NCBI RefSeq assembly: GCF_000691225.1
Contig: NZ_JMSZ01000030.1
Coordinates: 21,251 to 85,250, forward strand
DNA: 64,000 nt
Source: Nitrincola lacisaponensis
GTDB taxonomy: Bacteria; Pseudomonadota; Gammaproteobacteria; Pseudomonadales; Balneatricaceae
Direction of reading: 5' to 3'
How positions within the stretch are numbered: position 1 is the stretch's first letter; every line of letters begins with the position of its first letter. The position numbers were made by a program, and so were the translations under genes. Positions 28,534-37,327 of the stretch are shown here, in pieces. The notes beneath the pieces are model-generated. The model saw nothing but the letters and a program-made list of their open reading frames with translations. It did not search any database and was not told where the DNA came from.

Positions 28534-30117
28534 ATGTCTCAGCTCCCTGTCACCCAAGTCCGCCGTGCATTGATCAGCGTTTCTGATAAAACCGGCATCA
28601 CCGACTTCGCCCGCGCCCTCAGCGCACGCGGTGTTGAAATCCTCTCTACCGGCGGCACCTACAAACTGCTCCAGGAGCAGGGTATCCCCGCTGTTGAAGT
28701 ATCTGATCACACCGGTTTTCCTGAAATGATGGATGGCCGCGTCAAAACCCTGCACCCGAAAATTCATGGCGGCATCCTCGGACGCCGTGGTCAGGATGAT
28801 GCAGTTATGGCGGCTCACAGCATCGCGCCGATCGATATGGTCGTGGTGAACCTCTACCCGTTCGCCCAGACTATTGCCCGGCCTGACTGCGATCTGGACA
28901 TGGCCATTGAAAACATCGACATTGGCGGCCCGACCATGGTCCGCTCCGCAGCCAAGAACCACAAGGATGTAGCCATCGTTGTTAACAGCAGTGACTATCC
29001 GCGTATTCTGGCGGAACTAGATGCACAACAGGGGCTGAGCTACGCCACACGCTTTGATCTGGCGGTCAAAGCCTTTGAACATACCGCTGCTTATGACGGC
29101 ATGATCGCCAACTATCTGGGTACGCTGACCGAAGGCGATGATCTGGAGCCTGCCAGCTTCCCGCGTACCTTCAACACCCAGTTTATCAAGGCGCAAGAGA
29201 TGCGCTACGGCGAGAACCCTCACCAGAAAGCCGCTTTTTACGTTGAAGCCAACCCGGCAGAACCCTCTGTGGCAACAGCACGACAGGTACAAGGCAAGGC
29301 GCTGTCCTACAACAACGTTGCGGACACAGATGCAGCCCTGGAATGTGTCAAGCCCTTCCGTGAGCCCGCCTGCGTTATCGTTAAACATGCCAACCCGTGC
29401 GGCGTAGCGGTTGGAAGCAACCTGCTGGAGGCTTACAACCGGGCCTTCCAGACAGACCCAACCTCTGCGTTTGGCGGCATTATTGCTTTCAACCGCGAAC
29501 TGGATGGCAAGACGGCCCAGGCCATCGTAGACCGTCAGTTTGTTGAAGTGATTATCGCCCCCACCGTTAGTGCAGAAGCTTCTGACATAGTTGCCAGCAA
29601 GCCGAATGTACGCCTGCTCGAGTGTGGTCAGTGGGATGTGCAACGTGCAGCGGGGCTGGACTACAAGCGCGTCAATGGCGGCTTGCTGATCCAGGACCGT
29701 GATATCGGCATGATTGATGTTTCACAGTTGAAAATTGTCACTGAGCGCCAGCCATCCGAGCAGGAAATCCGTGACCTGCTGTTCTGCTGGGAAGTAGCAA
29801 AGTTTGTTAAGTCCAATGCGATTGTTTATGCACGGGATGGCCAGACGATCGGTATTGGTGCCGGCCAGATGAGTCGCGTCTATTCAGCACGTATTGCTGC
29901 CATCAAGGCGGCAGATGAAGGCCTGGAGGTCAAGGGCTCAGTGATGGCATCTGATGCCTTCTTCCCTTTCCGGGATGGCATCGACTCTGCTGCCGAAGCG
30001 GGTATTACCGCAGTCATTCAACCCGGCGGCTCCATGCGCGATCAGGAAGTGATCGACGCAGCGAATGAACATGGCATGGCCATGGTCTTTACCGGTATGC
30101 GCCATTTCCGCCACTAA
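28534..30117 (+). CDS. purH: Bifunctional AICAR formyltransferase/IMP cyclohydrolase
   Basis: Last two steps of IMP synthesis. Seen: 527 residues; N-terminal MGS-like cyclohydrolase domain ([45 protein letters not shown]); C-terminal formyltransferase domain with [13 protein letters not shown] and [12 protein letters not shown]. Precedes purD by 13 bases, the usual purHD arrangement. Confidence 0.98.
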   Translation: MSQLPVTQVRRALISVSDKTGITDFARALSARGVEILSTGGTYKLLQEQGIPAVEVSDHTGFPEMMDGRVKTLHPKIHGGILGRRGQDDAVMAAHSIAPIDMVVVNLYPFAQTIARPDCDLDMAIENIDIGGPTMVRSAAKNHKDVAIVVNSSDYPRILAELDAQQGLSYATRFDLAVKAFEHTAAYDGMIANYLGTLTEGDDLEPASFPRTFNTQFIKAQEMRYGENPHQKAAFYVEANPAEPSVATARQVQGKALSYNNVADTDAALECVKPFREPACVIVKHANPCGVAVGSNLLEAYNRAFQTDPTSAFGGIIAFNRELDGKTAQAIVDRQFVEVIIAPTVSAEASDIVASKPNVRLLECGQWDVQRAAGLDYKRVNGGLLIQDRDIGMIDVSQLKIVTERQPSEQEIRDLLFCWEVAKFVKSNAIVYARDGQTIGIGAGQMSRVYSARIAAIKAADEGLEVKGSVMASDAFFPFRDGIDSAAEAGITAVIQPGGSMRDQEVIDAANEHGMAMVFTGMRHFRH

Positions 30118-30130
30118 ACCAGGAGTTTGC

Positions 30131-31420
30131 ATGAAGATACTGATTATCGGTTCCGGTGGACGCGAGCATGCGCTGGCCTGGGCTGTCGCACGCGATACCA
30201 AAGTCACCGCGGTGTATGTGGCACCCGGCAACGCAGGCACAGCGCATGAGCCTAAAGTCAGCAACCTGGATCTGGACGCTCTGGATACAGAGGGATTGAT
30301 CCATTTCGCCCGGCAAGAGGCGATCGATCTGACCATCGTGGGCCCTGAAGCACCGCTGGTCGCGGGTGTGGTGGATGCCTTTCAGGCCGCCGGACTGAAA
30401 ATATTCGGCCCGAGTGCCGCTGCTGCTCAACTGGAAGGTTCAAAAGCCTTTACCAAGGACTTTTTGGCACGCCACCAGATTCCAACCGGTGCTTACCAGA
30501 ACTTTACTGATGTGGATGCAGCACTGGCTTACCTGCGTCAACAGGGTGCTCCGATTGTGATCAAAGCGGATGGTCTGGCAGCCGGGAAAGGCGTCATTGT
30601 CGCCATGACTCTCAGCGAAGCCGAAGAGGCTGTACGCGACATGCTGGCAGGCAATGCCTTTGGTGATGCCGGACACAGGGTCGTTATCGAAGAGTTTCTG
30701 GAAGGTGAAGAAGCCTCCTTTATCGTGATGGTCGATGGCGAACATGTGCTGCCCATGGCAACCAGTCAGGACCATAAACGTGTAGGCGATGCGGATACGG
30801 GTCCCAACACCGGCGGAATGGGTGCTTACTCCCCGGCACCGGTGGTTACACCGCAGATTCATGATCGCATCATGCAAGAGGTGATTCTGCCAACTGTCCG
30901 CGGCATGGCGGCAGAAGGCAATCCCTATACCGGCTTCCTCTATGCAGGACTGATGATCAGCCCGGCCGGAGAGCCTAAAGTGATTGAGTACAATTGTCGT
31001 TTTGGCGATCCGGAAACCCAGCCTATCATGATGCGTCTGAATACCAGCCTGGCTGATCTGTGCCTGGCTGCTCTGGAACAGCGTCTGGATCAGGTGGATG
31101 CTGACTGGGATCCTCGTCCTGCTGTTGGCGTCGTCATGGCTGCCGGTGGCTATCCGGGCGACTATCGTAAAGGCGACGAAATTGAACTGCCTGTCGAACT
31201 GGACAGTGACAGTAAAATTTTCCATGCCGGTACAGCCTTGGTCTCTGGCAAAGTGGTCACTGCAGGCGGACGTGTGCTTTGCGCCACAGCCCTGGGCAAG
31301 AGTGTCAGCGAGGCGCAGCAACGTGCCTATCAGGCCGTGCACCAGATCCGCTGGCAGGATGCATTCTTCCGTCACGATATTGGTTACCGGGCGATTGCAC
31401 GCGAGCAACAATCGGAATAA
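30131..31420 (+). CDS. purD: Phosphoribosylamine-glycine ligase
   Basis: Second step of purine synthesis. Seen: 429 residues; MKILIIGSGGREHALAW start; ATP-grasp elements KADGLAAGKGV and EEFLEGEEASFIVMVDG; GPNTGGMGAYSPAP; EYNCRFGDPETQ. ATG at 30131 has AGGAG six bases before it; an in-frame start 22 codons upstream is inside purH. A long open frame on the opposite strand is a codon-bias shadow. Confidence 0.97.
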   Translation: MKILIIGSGGREHALAWAVARDTKVTAVYVAPGNAGTAHEPKVSNLDLDALDTEGLIHFARQEAIDLTIVGPEAPLVAGVVDAFQAAGLKIFGPSAAAAQLEGSKAFTKDFLARHQIPTGAYQNFTDVDAALAYLRQQGAPIVIKADGLAAGKGVIVAMTLSEAEEAVRDMLAGNAFGDAGHRVVIEEFLEGEEASFIVMVDGEHVLPMATSQDHKRVGDADTGPNTGGMGAYSPAPVVTPQIHDRIMQEVILPTVRGMAAEGNPYTGFLYAGLMISPAGEPKVIEYNCRFGDPETQPIMMRLNTSLADLCLAALEQRLDQVDADWDPRPAVGVVMAAGGYPGDYRKGDEIELPVELDSDSKIFHAGTALVSGKVVTAGGRVLCATALGKSVSEAQQRAYQAVHQIRWQDAFFRHDIGYRAIAREQQSE

Positions 31421-31432
31421 CAGGAGCGAACC

Positions 31433-31804
31433 ATGGACTGTCTGTTTTGCAAAATTGTGGCTGGCGACATTCCGGCCAACAAGATCTACGAAGATGAACT
31501 GGCTGTGGCCTTTATGGATATTAATCCACAGGCTCCCTTTCATGCGCTGATCATTCCGCGCCAGCACCTGGCAACGCTTAATGATATCAGCGTCGAGGAT
31601 CGTGAGGTGGTTGGACATCTGCACTGGGTCGCCGCAAAACTGGCTGCAGACCATGGCTTTGCTGATGATGGCTACCGCACTGTCTTTAATTGCAATCGAC
31701 ATGGTGGACAAACCGTCTACCATATTCACCTGCACTTGCTGGGCGGCAAACCCTTGGGCTGGCCTCCCTATCAGGATACTCTCAAGGTCGCCATCGACGA
31801 CTAA
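31433..31804 (+). CDS. HIT-family nucleotide-binding protein (HinT-like)
   Basis: 123 residues. Seen: CLFCKIVAGDIPANKIYED start and the histidine triad HIHLHLLGG (97-105). HinT proteins hydrolyse purine nucleoside phosphoramidates. Cys3 and Cys6 resemble a metal site found in some HIT proteins. It follows purD by 12 bases with AGGAG upstream, so it is likely the third gene of the purHD transcript. Confidence 0.9.
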   Translation: MDCLFCKIVAGDIPANKIYEDELAVAFMDINPQAPFHALIIPRQHLATLNDISVEDREVVGHLHWVAAKLAADHGFADDGYRTVFNCNRHGGQTVYHIHLHLLGGKPLGWPPYQDTLKVAIDD

Positions 31805-31826
31805 GTGACTCTTATGCTGCAGTGCG

Positions 31827-31855
31827 TCATAATGGCAAAAACTCTGCTATTATGA
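31827..31855. repeat. Inverted repeat upstream of the phosphotransacetylase gene
   Basis: TCATAAT (31827-31833) and ATTATGA (31849-31855), 15 bases apart and ending 28 bases before the gene. It overlaps the AT-rich part of the gap where a promoter would be expected, so an operator is possible. Confidence 0.35.
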
Positions 31856-31883
31856 TGCTCTGTGACTAACAAGGAGTCAGACC

Positions 31884-32849
31884 ATGAGTGATGCAAACCC
31901 CTCTGTCAGCCTGCGTAAAGAACGTCCACCGGTCCATGATCAGCTGGAGTTCTTTATTGAGCAGGCACGGCAGGCTACACCGATTCGTACGGCTGTCGTT
32001 CACCCGGTTGACCATAACAGCCTTATGGGAGCCATCGAAGCTGCCGAGCAAGGCCTGATTGAACCCTTGCTGGTTGGTCCGGAACACAAGATTCGTGCGG
32101 CAGCTGAAGCCGAAGGTGTGGATCTGTCCCCTTACGAAATCGTCAGCACCGAGCACAGTCATGAAGCTGCCGAACGTGCGTGCCAACTGGTTCGCTGTGC
32201 CGAAGCCGTAGCCCTGATGAAAGGCAGCCTGGGTACCTCGGAGCTGCTGGCAGCGGTGATACACAAAACCAAAGGGATACGTACTGAGCGTCGCCTCAGC
32301 CACGTGTGGGTATTCGATATTCCCAACTACCATAAACCTCTGGTCATTACTGATGCCGCCATCAATGTGGCACCCGATCTGCTGACCAAGCGCGACATAG
32401 TGCAGAATGCGATTAACTTCTGTCACTCGCTGGGCATTCACAAACCCAAAGTGGCTATTCTGGCCGCTGTCGAGAAAGTGAAACCCGCAATGCAAAGCAC
32501 GATTGATGCCGCCGCACTGTGCAAAATGGCCGACCGTGGCCAGATCAAAGGTGCCATACTGGATGGTCCTCTGGCATTTGATAACGCCATTTCGTTACAG
32601 GCCGCGATTGACAAGCATATCGACTCTCCGGTTTCAGGCGAAGCCGATATATTGCTGGCACCCGACCTTGAGTCTGCCAACATGATTGCCAAGCAGTTGA
32701 TTTATCTTGCAGGCGCTAAGTCTGCCGGACTGGCTGTCGGCGCAAAAGTGCCCATTATCCTGACCAGCCGTGCCGAAGGTACACTGGGACGCCTGGCCTC
32801 CTGTGCCATGGCATCTCACATGGTCTACCATCCGGAACAGGACAGCTGA
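31884..32849 (+). CDS. Phosphate acetyl/butyryltransferase-family enzyme
   Basis: 321 residues, corresponding to the catalytic domain of phosphotransacetylases without the long N-terminal regulatory part of E. coli Pta (about 714 residues). Seen: KGSLGTSELLAAV, VFDIPNYHKPLVITDAAINV, GAILDGPLAFDNAIS, and LLAPDLESANM followed by a C-terminal SRAEGTLGRLAS. The family includes phosphate acetyl- and butyryltransferases; acetyl is favoured only because an acetate/propionate kinase follows. A GGAG ribosome site lies before the ATG. Confidence 0.82.
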   Translation: MSDANPSVSLRKERPPVHDQLEFFIEQARQATPIRTAVVHPVDHNSLMGAIEAAEQGLIEPLLVGPEHKIRAAAEAEGVDLSPYEIVSTEHSHEAAERACQLVRCAEAVALMKGSLGTSELLAAVIHKTKGIRTERRLSHVWVFDIPNYHKPLVITDAAINVAPDLLTKRDIVQNAINFCHSLGIHKPKVAILAAVEKVKPAMQSTIDAAALCKMADRGQIKGAILDGPLAFDNAISLQAAIDKHIDSPVSGEADILLAPDLESANMIAKQLIYLAGAKSAGLAVGAKVPIILTSRAEGTLGRLASCAMASHMVYHPEQDS

Positions 32850-32850
32850 C

Positions 32851-34035
32851 ATGAAAACCCTGTTAACCATTAACGGGGGTTCTTCCAGCCTGAAATGCGG
32901 CTTGTATCAAGTCCATCAGGACACACTGGAGAATCTCTGTGTTATCAAACTGGGTAATCTGCTCGGCAGTGGCGTACGCTTCAGTGCCACTGATGCGGCA
33001 GGTACCCCACTGGCATCAACCACACTGGATATGGACGATATCGGCCGGGAACAACGGCATCAGGCGGCACTGAATGAAGTGCTCAACTGGCTGCAGCAGC
33101 GTTACCCGGACCACCAGCTGGTGGCAACCGGTCACCGCATTGTCCATGGCGGGAACGCTTTCAGCGCGCCGGTGTTGATCGATGACGAAATCAGCAGCCA
33201 GCTGTTACAGTTTATCCCGCTGGCGCCGCTGCACCAGCCCTATAACCTGAAGCTGATTGAAGCCATTCGGACACTGCTGCCAGCACTGCCGGTGGTCGGC
33301 TGCTTTGACACCATGTTCCACGCCAGCCAGTCACGTCTGGAGCGCCTCTATGCGCTGCCGCGCCGACTCAGCGATGAGGGGGTGATGAAGTATGGCTTTC
33401 ATGGTCTGTCTTATGAATTTATTCTGCATCAGTTGAAACAGTGTGACAGCAGCCAGCTGAAAACCCTTGTCTGCCATTTGGGCGCAGGGGCCAGCATGTG
33501 TGCCATTGCCGATGAACGCTCTGTCGCTTCCAGTATGGGCTTTACGGCTGTTGAAGGTCTGCCCATGGGCAGTCGCTGCGGCAATATAGATCCGGGCGTC
33601 CTGCTGTATCTGATGCGTGAATATGCCATGGATGTGGATGCCATTGAGGCGCTGCTGTACAAAGAGAGCGGCTGGTATGGCGTCTCTGGCGGCATCAGTT
33701 CAGAAATGCTGGAGCTGCACAAGGCTGCGCACCCGCATGCAGAAGAAGCCATTGACCTGTTCTGCCTGCGCATTGCTGAAGAAGCCGGTCGACTGGCAGC
33801 AGCTATGGGGGGAGTCGAGCAGATCGTCTTTACCGGCGGTGTCGGTGAAAATGATGCCGATGTGCGCGCTCGGGTCATTGAGCGTTGCCGCTGGCTGGGT
33901 GCAGAACTGGATGCCGAGGCAAACCTGAAACATGCCCTGCAGATCAGTACAGATGCGTCCGCATTAATGCTACGGGTCATTCCAACGGATGAAGAGATGA
34001 TGATTGCGATGCATACCCTGCATCAAATTCACTGA
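32851..34035 (+). CDS. ackA: Acetate/propionate-family kinase
   Basis: 394 residues. Seen: LTINGGSSSLKCGLY (phosphate loop 1; many homologues have NAGSSS or NSGSSS), GHRIVHGGNAF, FDTMFHASQ, KYGFHGLSYEF, VCHLGAGASMCAI, GSRCGNIDPG, and FTGGVGENDADVRA. ATG at 32851 is one base after the upstream stop, implying translational coupling; a frame 27 codons longer runs inside the upstream gene. With its partner it would interconvert acyl-CoA, acyl phosphate and ATP; chain length is not readable. Confidence 0.88.
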   Translation: MKTLLTINGGSSSLKCGLYQVHQDTLENLCVIKLGNLLGSGVRFSATDAAGTPLASTTLDMDDIGREQRHQAALNEVLNWLQQRYPDHQLVATGHRIVHGGNAFSAPVLIDDEISSQLLQFIPLAPLHQPYNLKLIEAIRTLLPALPVVGCFDTMFHASQSRLERLYALPRRLSDEGVMKYGFHGLSYEFILHQLKQCDSSQLKTLVCHLGAGASMCAIADERSVASSMGFTAVEGLPMGSRCGNIDPGVLLYLMREYAMDVDAIEALLYKESGWYGVSGGISSEMLELHKAAHPHAEEAIDLFCLRIAEEAGRLAAAMGGVEQIVFTGGVGENDADVRARVIERCRWLGAELDAEANLKHALQISTDASALMLRVIPTDEEMMIAMHTLHQIH

Positions 34036-34042
34036 ATCCGAT

Positions 34043-34078
34043 ACAGACGGGACCGGCAGCATAGCTGTCAGTCCCTGT
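34043..34078. terminator. Terminator between ackA and rlmB
   Basis: GGGACCGGCAG pairs with CTGTCAGTCCC (one mismatch, one wobble) around a five-base loop, with complementary ACAG/TGT ends. Lies between convergent genes. Confidence 0.6.
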
Positions 34079-34089
34079 TTCCAGAGCAG

Positions 34090-34827
34090 CTAGAGTCCGC
34101 GCTGACGCACCATTTCATACAGACACACACCGGTTGCGACTGAAACATTCAGACTGCTGATGCTGCCCAGCATGGGAATTTTGATCAGCTGGTCACAATG
34201 CTCTCGTGTGAGGCGGCGCATGCCTTTACCTTCCGCGCCCATCACCAATGCCGCCGCGCCCTTCAGCTCAACGTCATACAGAGTTTGCTCAGCTTCCCCC
34301 GCCGTTCCGGTGATCCAGACACCTGCCTGCTGCAACGCCTGCAAGGCACGCGACAGGTTTGTCACCTGGATATACGGCACAATTTCTGCCGCGCCACAGG
34401 CGACCTTGCTGACGGTCGCGTTCAGAGGTGCCGACTTGTCTTTTGGTGCAATCACGGCCAGCACACCCGCAGCTTCAGCCGTCCGCAAACAAGCACCCAG
34501 GTTGTGAGGATCAGTTACGCCATCCAGCACCAGAAACAGCGGGTTTTCAGGCAACGATGCGAGGATGTTCTGCAAATCACTGTCATCACCTGCGCTGATC
34601 GCCTTGCACTCAGCCACCACCCCCTGATGCACTCCATCCACCATCGCATCCAGCCGCTTACGCGCACTGCGCTGAACGGTGACTCCCGCCGCCTCGGCCT
34701 CTGCCAGCAAACCGTTCAGACGGTCATCTTCCCGCCCTTCCTGAACAAACAGCACTTTGACCCGTGCAGGATCTCGCTGCAACACCGAACCGACAGCATG
34801 AAGCCCAAACACCCGCTCTGAAGACAT
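34090..34827 (-). CDS. rlmB: 23S rRNA (guanosine2251-2'-O)-methyltransferase RlmB
   Basis: SPOUT methyltransferase, 245 residues. Seen: N-terminal L30e-like substrate domain (VFGLHAVGSVLQRDPARV); knot motifs LDGVTDPHNLGACLRTAEAAG, MGAEGKGMRRL, and IPMLGSISSLNVSVATGVCLYE (fragments of the three SPOUT motifs). In many gammaproteobacteria rlmB follows rnr; here no rnr is adjacent. Divergent from the PEBP gene. Confidence 0.95.
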   Translation of the reverse strand: MSSERVFGLHAVGSVLQRDPARVKVLFVQEGREDDRLNGLLAEAEAAGVTVQRSARKRLDAMVDGVHQGVVAECKAISAGDDSDLQNILASLPENPLFLVLDGVTDPHNLGACLRTAEAAGVLAVIAPKDKSAPLNATVSKVACGAAEIVPYIQVTNLSRALQALQQAGVWITGTAGEAEQTLYDVELKGAAALVMGAEGKGMRRLTREHCDQLIKIPMLGSISSLNVSVATGVCLYEMVRQRGL

Positions 34828-34985
34828 GACACCTGACTCTTGAAAATAAAGGTCTATGTTAGCAGAAAACCGATCCGGGGAGGCAGTCTGCCATCAGCAG
34901 AATCCTGTACAAGGCTTGAAAAGCCCTGCAGCAGCGACAATACTGAAACACCTCTTAGGTTTTCATCGGTTATCAGGAGCAGATT

Positions 34986-35462
34986 ATGGGTTTTGCACTT
35001 TCCAGTATCACACTGAACAGCCAGGCGTTCACCTCTGGCGGTCCTATTCCGGCACGTCATACAGGTGAAGGAGAAGACCTTTCTCCAGCCTTGTCCTGGG
35101 ACCAGGTTCCCGATGGCACCCAAGCCTTTGCCATCATCTGTCACGACCCGGATGCCCCGCTGGTAAAACAAGGCAGTTATGGTTTTGTCCACTGGGTGCT
35201 ATACAACCTGCCCGGCAATTTACGTCATCTGGAAGAAGCCACGACTGAAGGTACGTCAGGCAGCAATGACTTCGGCAAGTCGGGTTATGGTGGCCCTATG
35301 CCCCCTGAAGGACACGGCACTCATCATTACTATTTCTGGATACTGGCACTGGACCGCCCGCTGGATCTGCCTGCCGGTCTGAGTATGGCCGAGCTACTGA
35401 GCCAGACAGAACCCTATTTGCTTGGCATCAATCGGCTGGTGGGCACTTATCAGCGTGGCTAG
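34986..35462 (+). CDS. YbhB/YbcL-family PEBP-like protein
   Basis: 158 residues of the phosphatidylethanolamine-binding protein fold, called Raf kinase inhibitor-like in bacteria. Seen: GEGEDLSPALSWDQVPDGT, CHDPDAPLVKQGSYGFVHWV with the conserved DPDAP and H-W pocket residues, and GPMPPEGHGTHHYYFWI. No signal peptide. Function unknown. CAGGAG precedes the ATG by about 9 bases. Convergent with the FapA-like gene with nine bases between stops. Confidence 0.88.
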   Translation: MGFALSSITLNSQAFTSGGPIPARHTGEGEDLSPALSWDQVPDGTQAFAIICHDPDAPLVKQGSYGFVHWVLYNLPGNLRHLEEATTEGTSGSNDFGKSGYGGPMPPEGHGTHHYYFWILALDRPLDLPAGLSMAELLSQTEPYLLGINRLVGTYQRG

Positions 35463-35471
35463 TGTTGACTC

Positions 35472-37145
35472 TCAACGTGAAACAACCTCCAAGCCTTCGC
35501 GTACCAGGTAGCAGCCTCCCTTACACGCCCGGTTGTGATAGGTTGCCCCATCAATTGCGATGCAGACGTTTGGATAGATCATGATTTTGACCGTCACTGT
35601 GGCATCACAGTGCGTCTGCTTGCGGCCGTTCAGTCGTGCCTGAACGGCCTTGATCCGTTCGGCCTTCTGTACATAAGCTTGACGCGTAGCCTTAATTTTA
35701 AGACTCAACTGTTCGTTGATTGATGTTTTATGCTCCGGACTTTCAGAAGAGGCGAGCACTTTCTCCAGTTTTTCACAGTTAGCAAGGCAATTGCTGTACT
35801 CCGTCTGAAGCTGCTCTTCCAGCTTGCGTTTACAATTGACTCTGCCGACTCGGACCTGCGTCGGAACATTCGCATCACTCCCAAGGCAATTGGCAACTAT
35901 TTCACTGCGGGCAAGGATTTTTCCACCGATAATACAGCCCTTACTACCAGGCTGGGTCAGATAGACGCCTCCCTTGGCAGACAGGTGGCTTTGCAACACA
36001 AACTCACGAACAATAATATCACCGCCGGCACGAAGATAAGCCAGATTGGTATATTTAGCTCTGATATTACCGCCTGCTCTGAGGCGTGCCTTGAGAATCA
36101 GCTCGTTATTCTGATCACGTCCCAGGTCCTCTCCTGCCACACCGCCAACAACAGTCAGATTTCGACCGGCAATCACGGTGGCTTTTTCAACCATACCGCG
36201 AATCACAATATCGCCAGTTGCCTTGAGCGAAAAGCCACTGGTAACGTCGCCTTTCACCTCAACCGACCCATCAAAATCGATATTGCCACTCTCAAGGTTG
36301 ATCGAATCAATCCGGAGTGTTGGGTCAACAAAGACACCATTTCCTAGCAGTACAGGATGTCCTTTGACCGTGGCGACTAGTTGATCCGGATTATCCGGAT
36401 CAACGATTGCACCTTCCACATCAGTATTGAACTCCAGTACTTCTCCGGGTTCAGCAGGCAACACCTCACCCAGCACAGTCAATCCAGGTACGCCAGCGGT
36501 AGGCGGCAAGCGCTGCATCAGCACTTCTCCCCTTTCAACCACAATAAAATCCTGCACCTGATGAAAGTCAACCTGCTCTTCTTCTGAATAGCCCGGAAGC
36601 AGCTTTTTACAGCCTTCAACAAGCACTTCAAACCGGCTATTCAATCCAGACACAGGTTCAATACCACGCGCCACACAGAGACGTTCCGCCTGACCAACCG
36701 TCAGCACCTGATCCAAGGCAGCCTGATCCACACAGGTTTCATCGATCCCCTGCGCTTGCAGCTCTTCAATCAACCAGTCACGGGTTATTGCTTTACCGCC
36801 ACAAGATGGCAGCACTGTTAGATACACGGCCATTTTATCGGGGTTGACCATCCATTCCAGCTCAGCATCTCGTTGATACGCTATGACTTTACTGCACGCA
36901 TTGCCCTGGCTGGCCTGGAGAATCAGTTCGTCTATCGCAGAATGAGATGTATAAAACGCACCATATCCCTGAGCGTCCAAAAGTGCCTGAAGCATGGGTA
37001 AGTCTATTTTATGCGCAGCCGGAGAGGACTCCAGTGTTGCCAGTACGGACCGGGTGTCTGGATCGAAAGTGAACAAAACCGCTGAAACCAGAGACTGATT
37101 TGCAGCAGTGTTGTCCTGGGAAGGTTCAGCTGCTAATGAGGACAT
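35472..37145 (-). CDS. FapA/DUF342-family protein
   Basis: 557 residues. N-terminal region (about 1-170) of mixed fold; central DUF342 region with many short repeats of the form GDI-V-G (SVEVKGDVTSG, KATGDIVIRGMVEKATVIAG, LRAGGNIRAKY, YLRAGGDIIVREF), which suggests a right-handed beta-helix; then a coiled coil (about 440-500) and a small C-terminal strand domain. No signal peptide or membrane helix. Family role is unknown; some members are linked to polysaccharide or flagellar polarity functions. Nothing nearby fixes its role. Confidence 0.85.
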   Translation of the reverse strand: MSSLAAEPSQDNTAANQSLVSAVLFTFDPDTRSVLATLESSPAAHKIDLPMLQALLDAQGYGAFYTSHSAIDELILQASQGNACSKVIAYQRDAELEWMVNPDKMAVYLTVLPSCGGKAITRDWLIEELQAQGIDETCVDQAALDQVLTVGQAERLCVARGIEPVSGLNSRFEVLVEGCKKLLPGYSEEEQVDFHQVQDFIVVERGEVLMQRLPPTAGVPGLTVLGEVLPAEPGEVLEFNTDVEGAIVDPDNPDQLVATVKGHPVLLGNGVFVDPTLRIDSINLESGNIDFDGSVEVKGDVTSGFSLKATGDIVIRGMVEKATVIAGRNLTVVGGVAGEDLGRDQNNELILKARLRAGGNIRAKYTNLAYLRAGGDIIVREFVLQSHLSAKGGVYLTQPGSKGCIIGGKILARSEIVANCLGSDANVPTQVRVGRVNCKRKLEEQLQTEYSNCLANCEKLEKVLASSESPEHKTSINEQLSLKIKATRQAYVQKAERIKAVQARLNGRKQTHCDATVTVKIMIYPNVCIAIDGATYHNRACKGGCYLVREGLEVVSR

Positions 37146-37327
37146 AGGCCTTTGTAATTATTCTAATGGCTCAAATCGGCTGACTTTGTCAACCATAATA
37201 CTAACCTATAGCATAACAACTGATCAAAAATCAAACAGCAACATCTAATACAGACGTCTGCGCGACTATATACATCCTCCAGTGCCTGTAAAAACCCAGC
37301 ACTTAGCCAGTAGTCCAGCAGACCCTA

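Noticed and set aside
30440..31735. 431-codon open frame on the minus strand opposite purD and hinT
   Set aside because: It lies antisense to two well-conserved genes, has no family motif, and its composition is that of a reversed coding strand.
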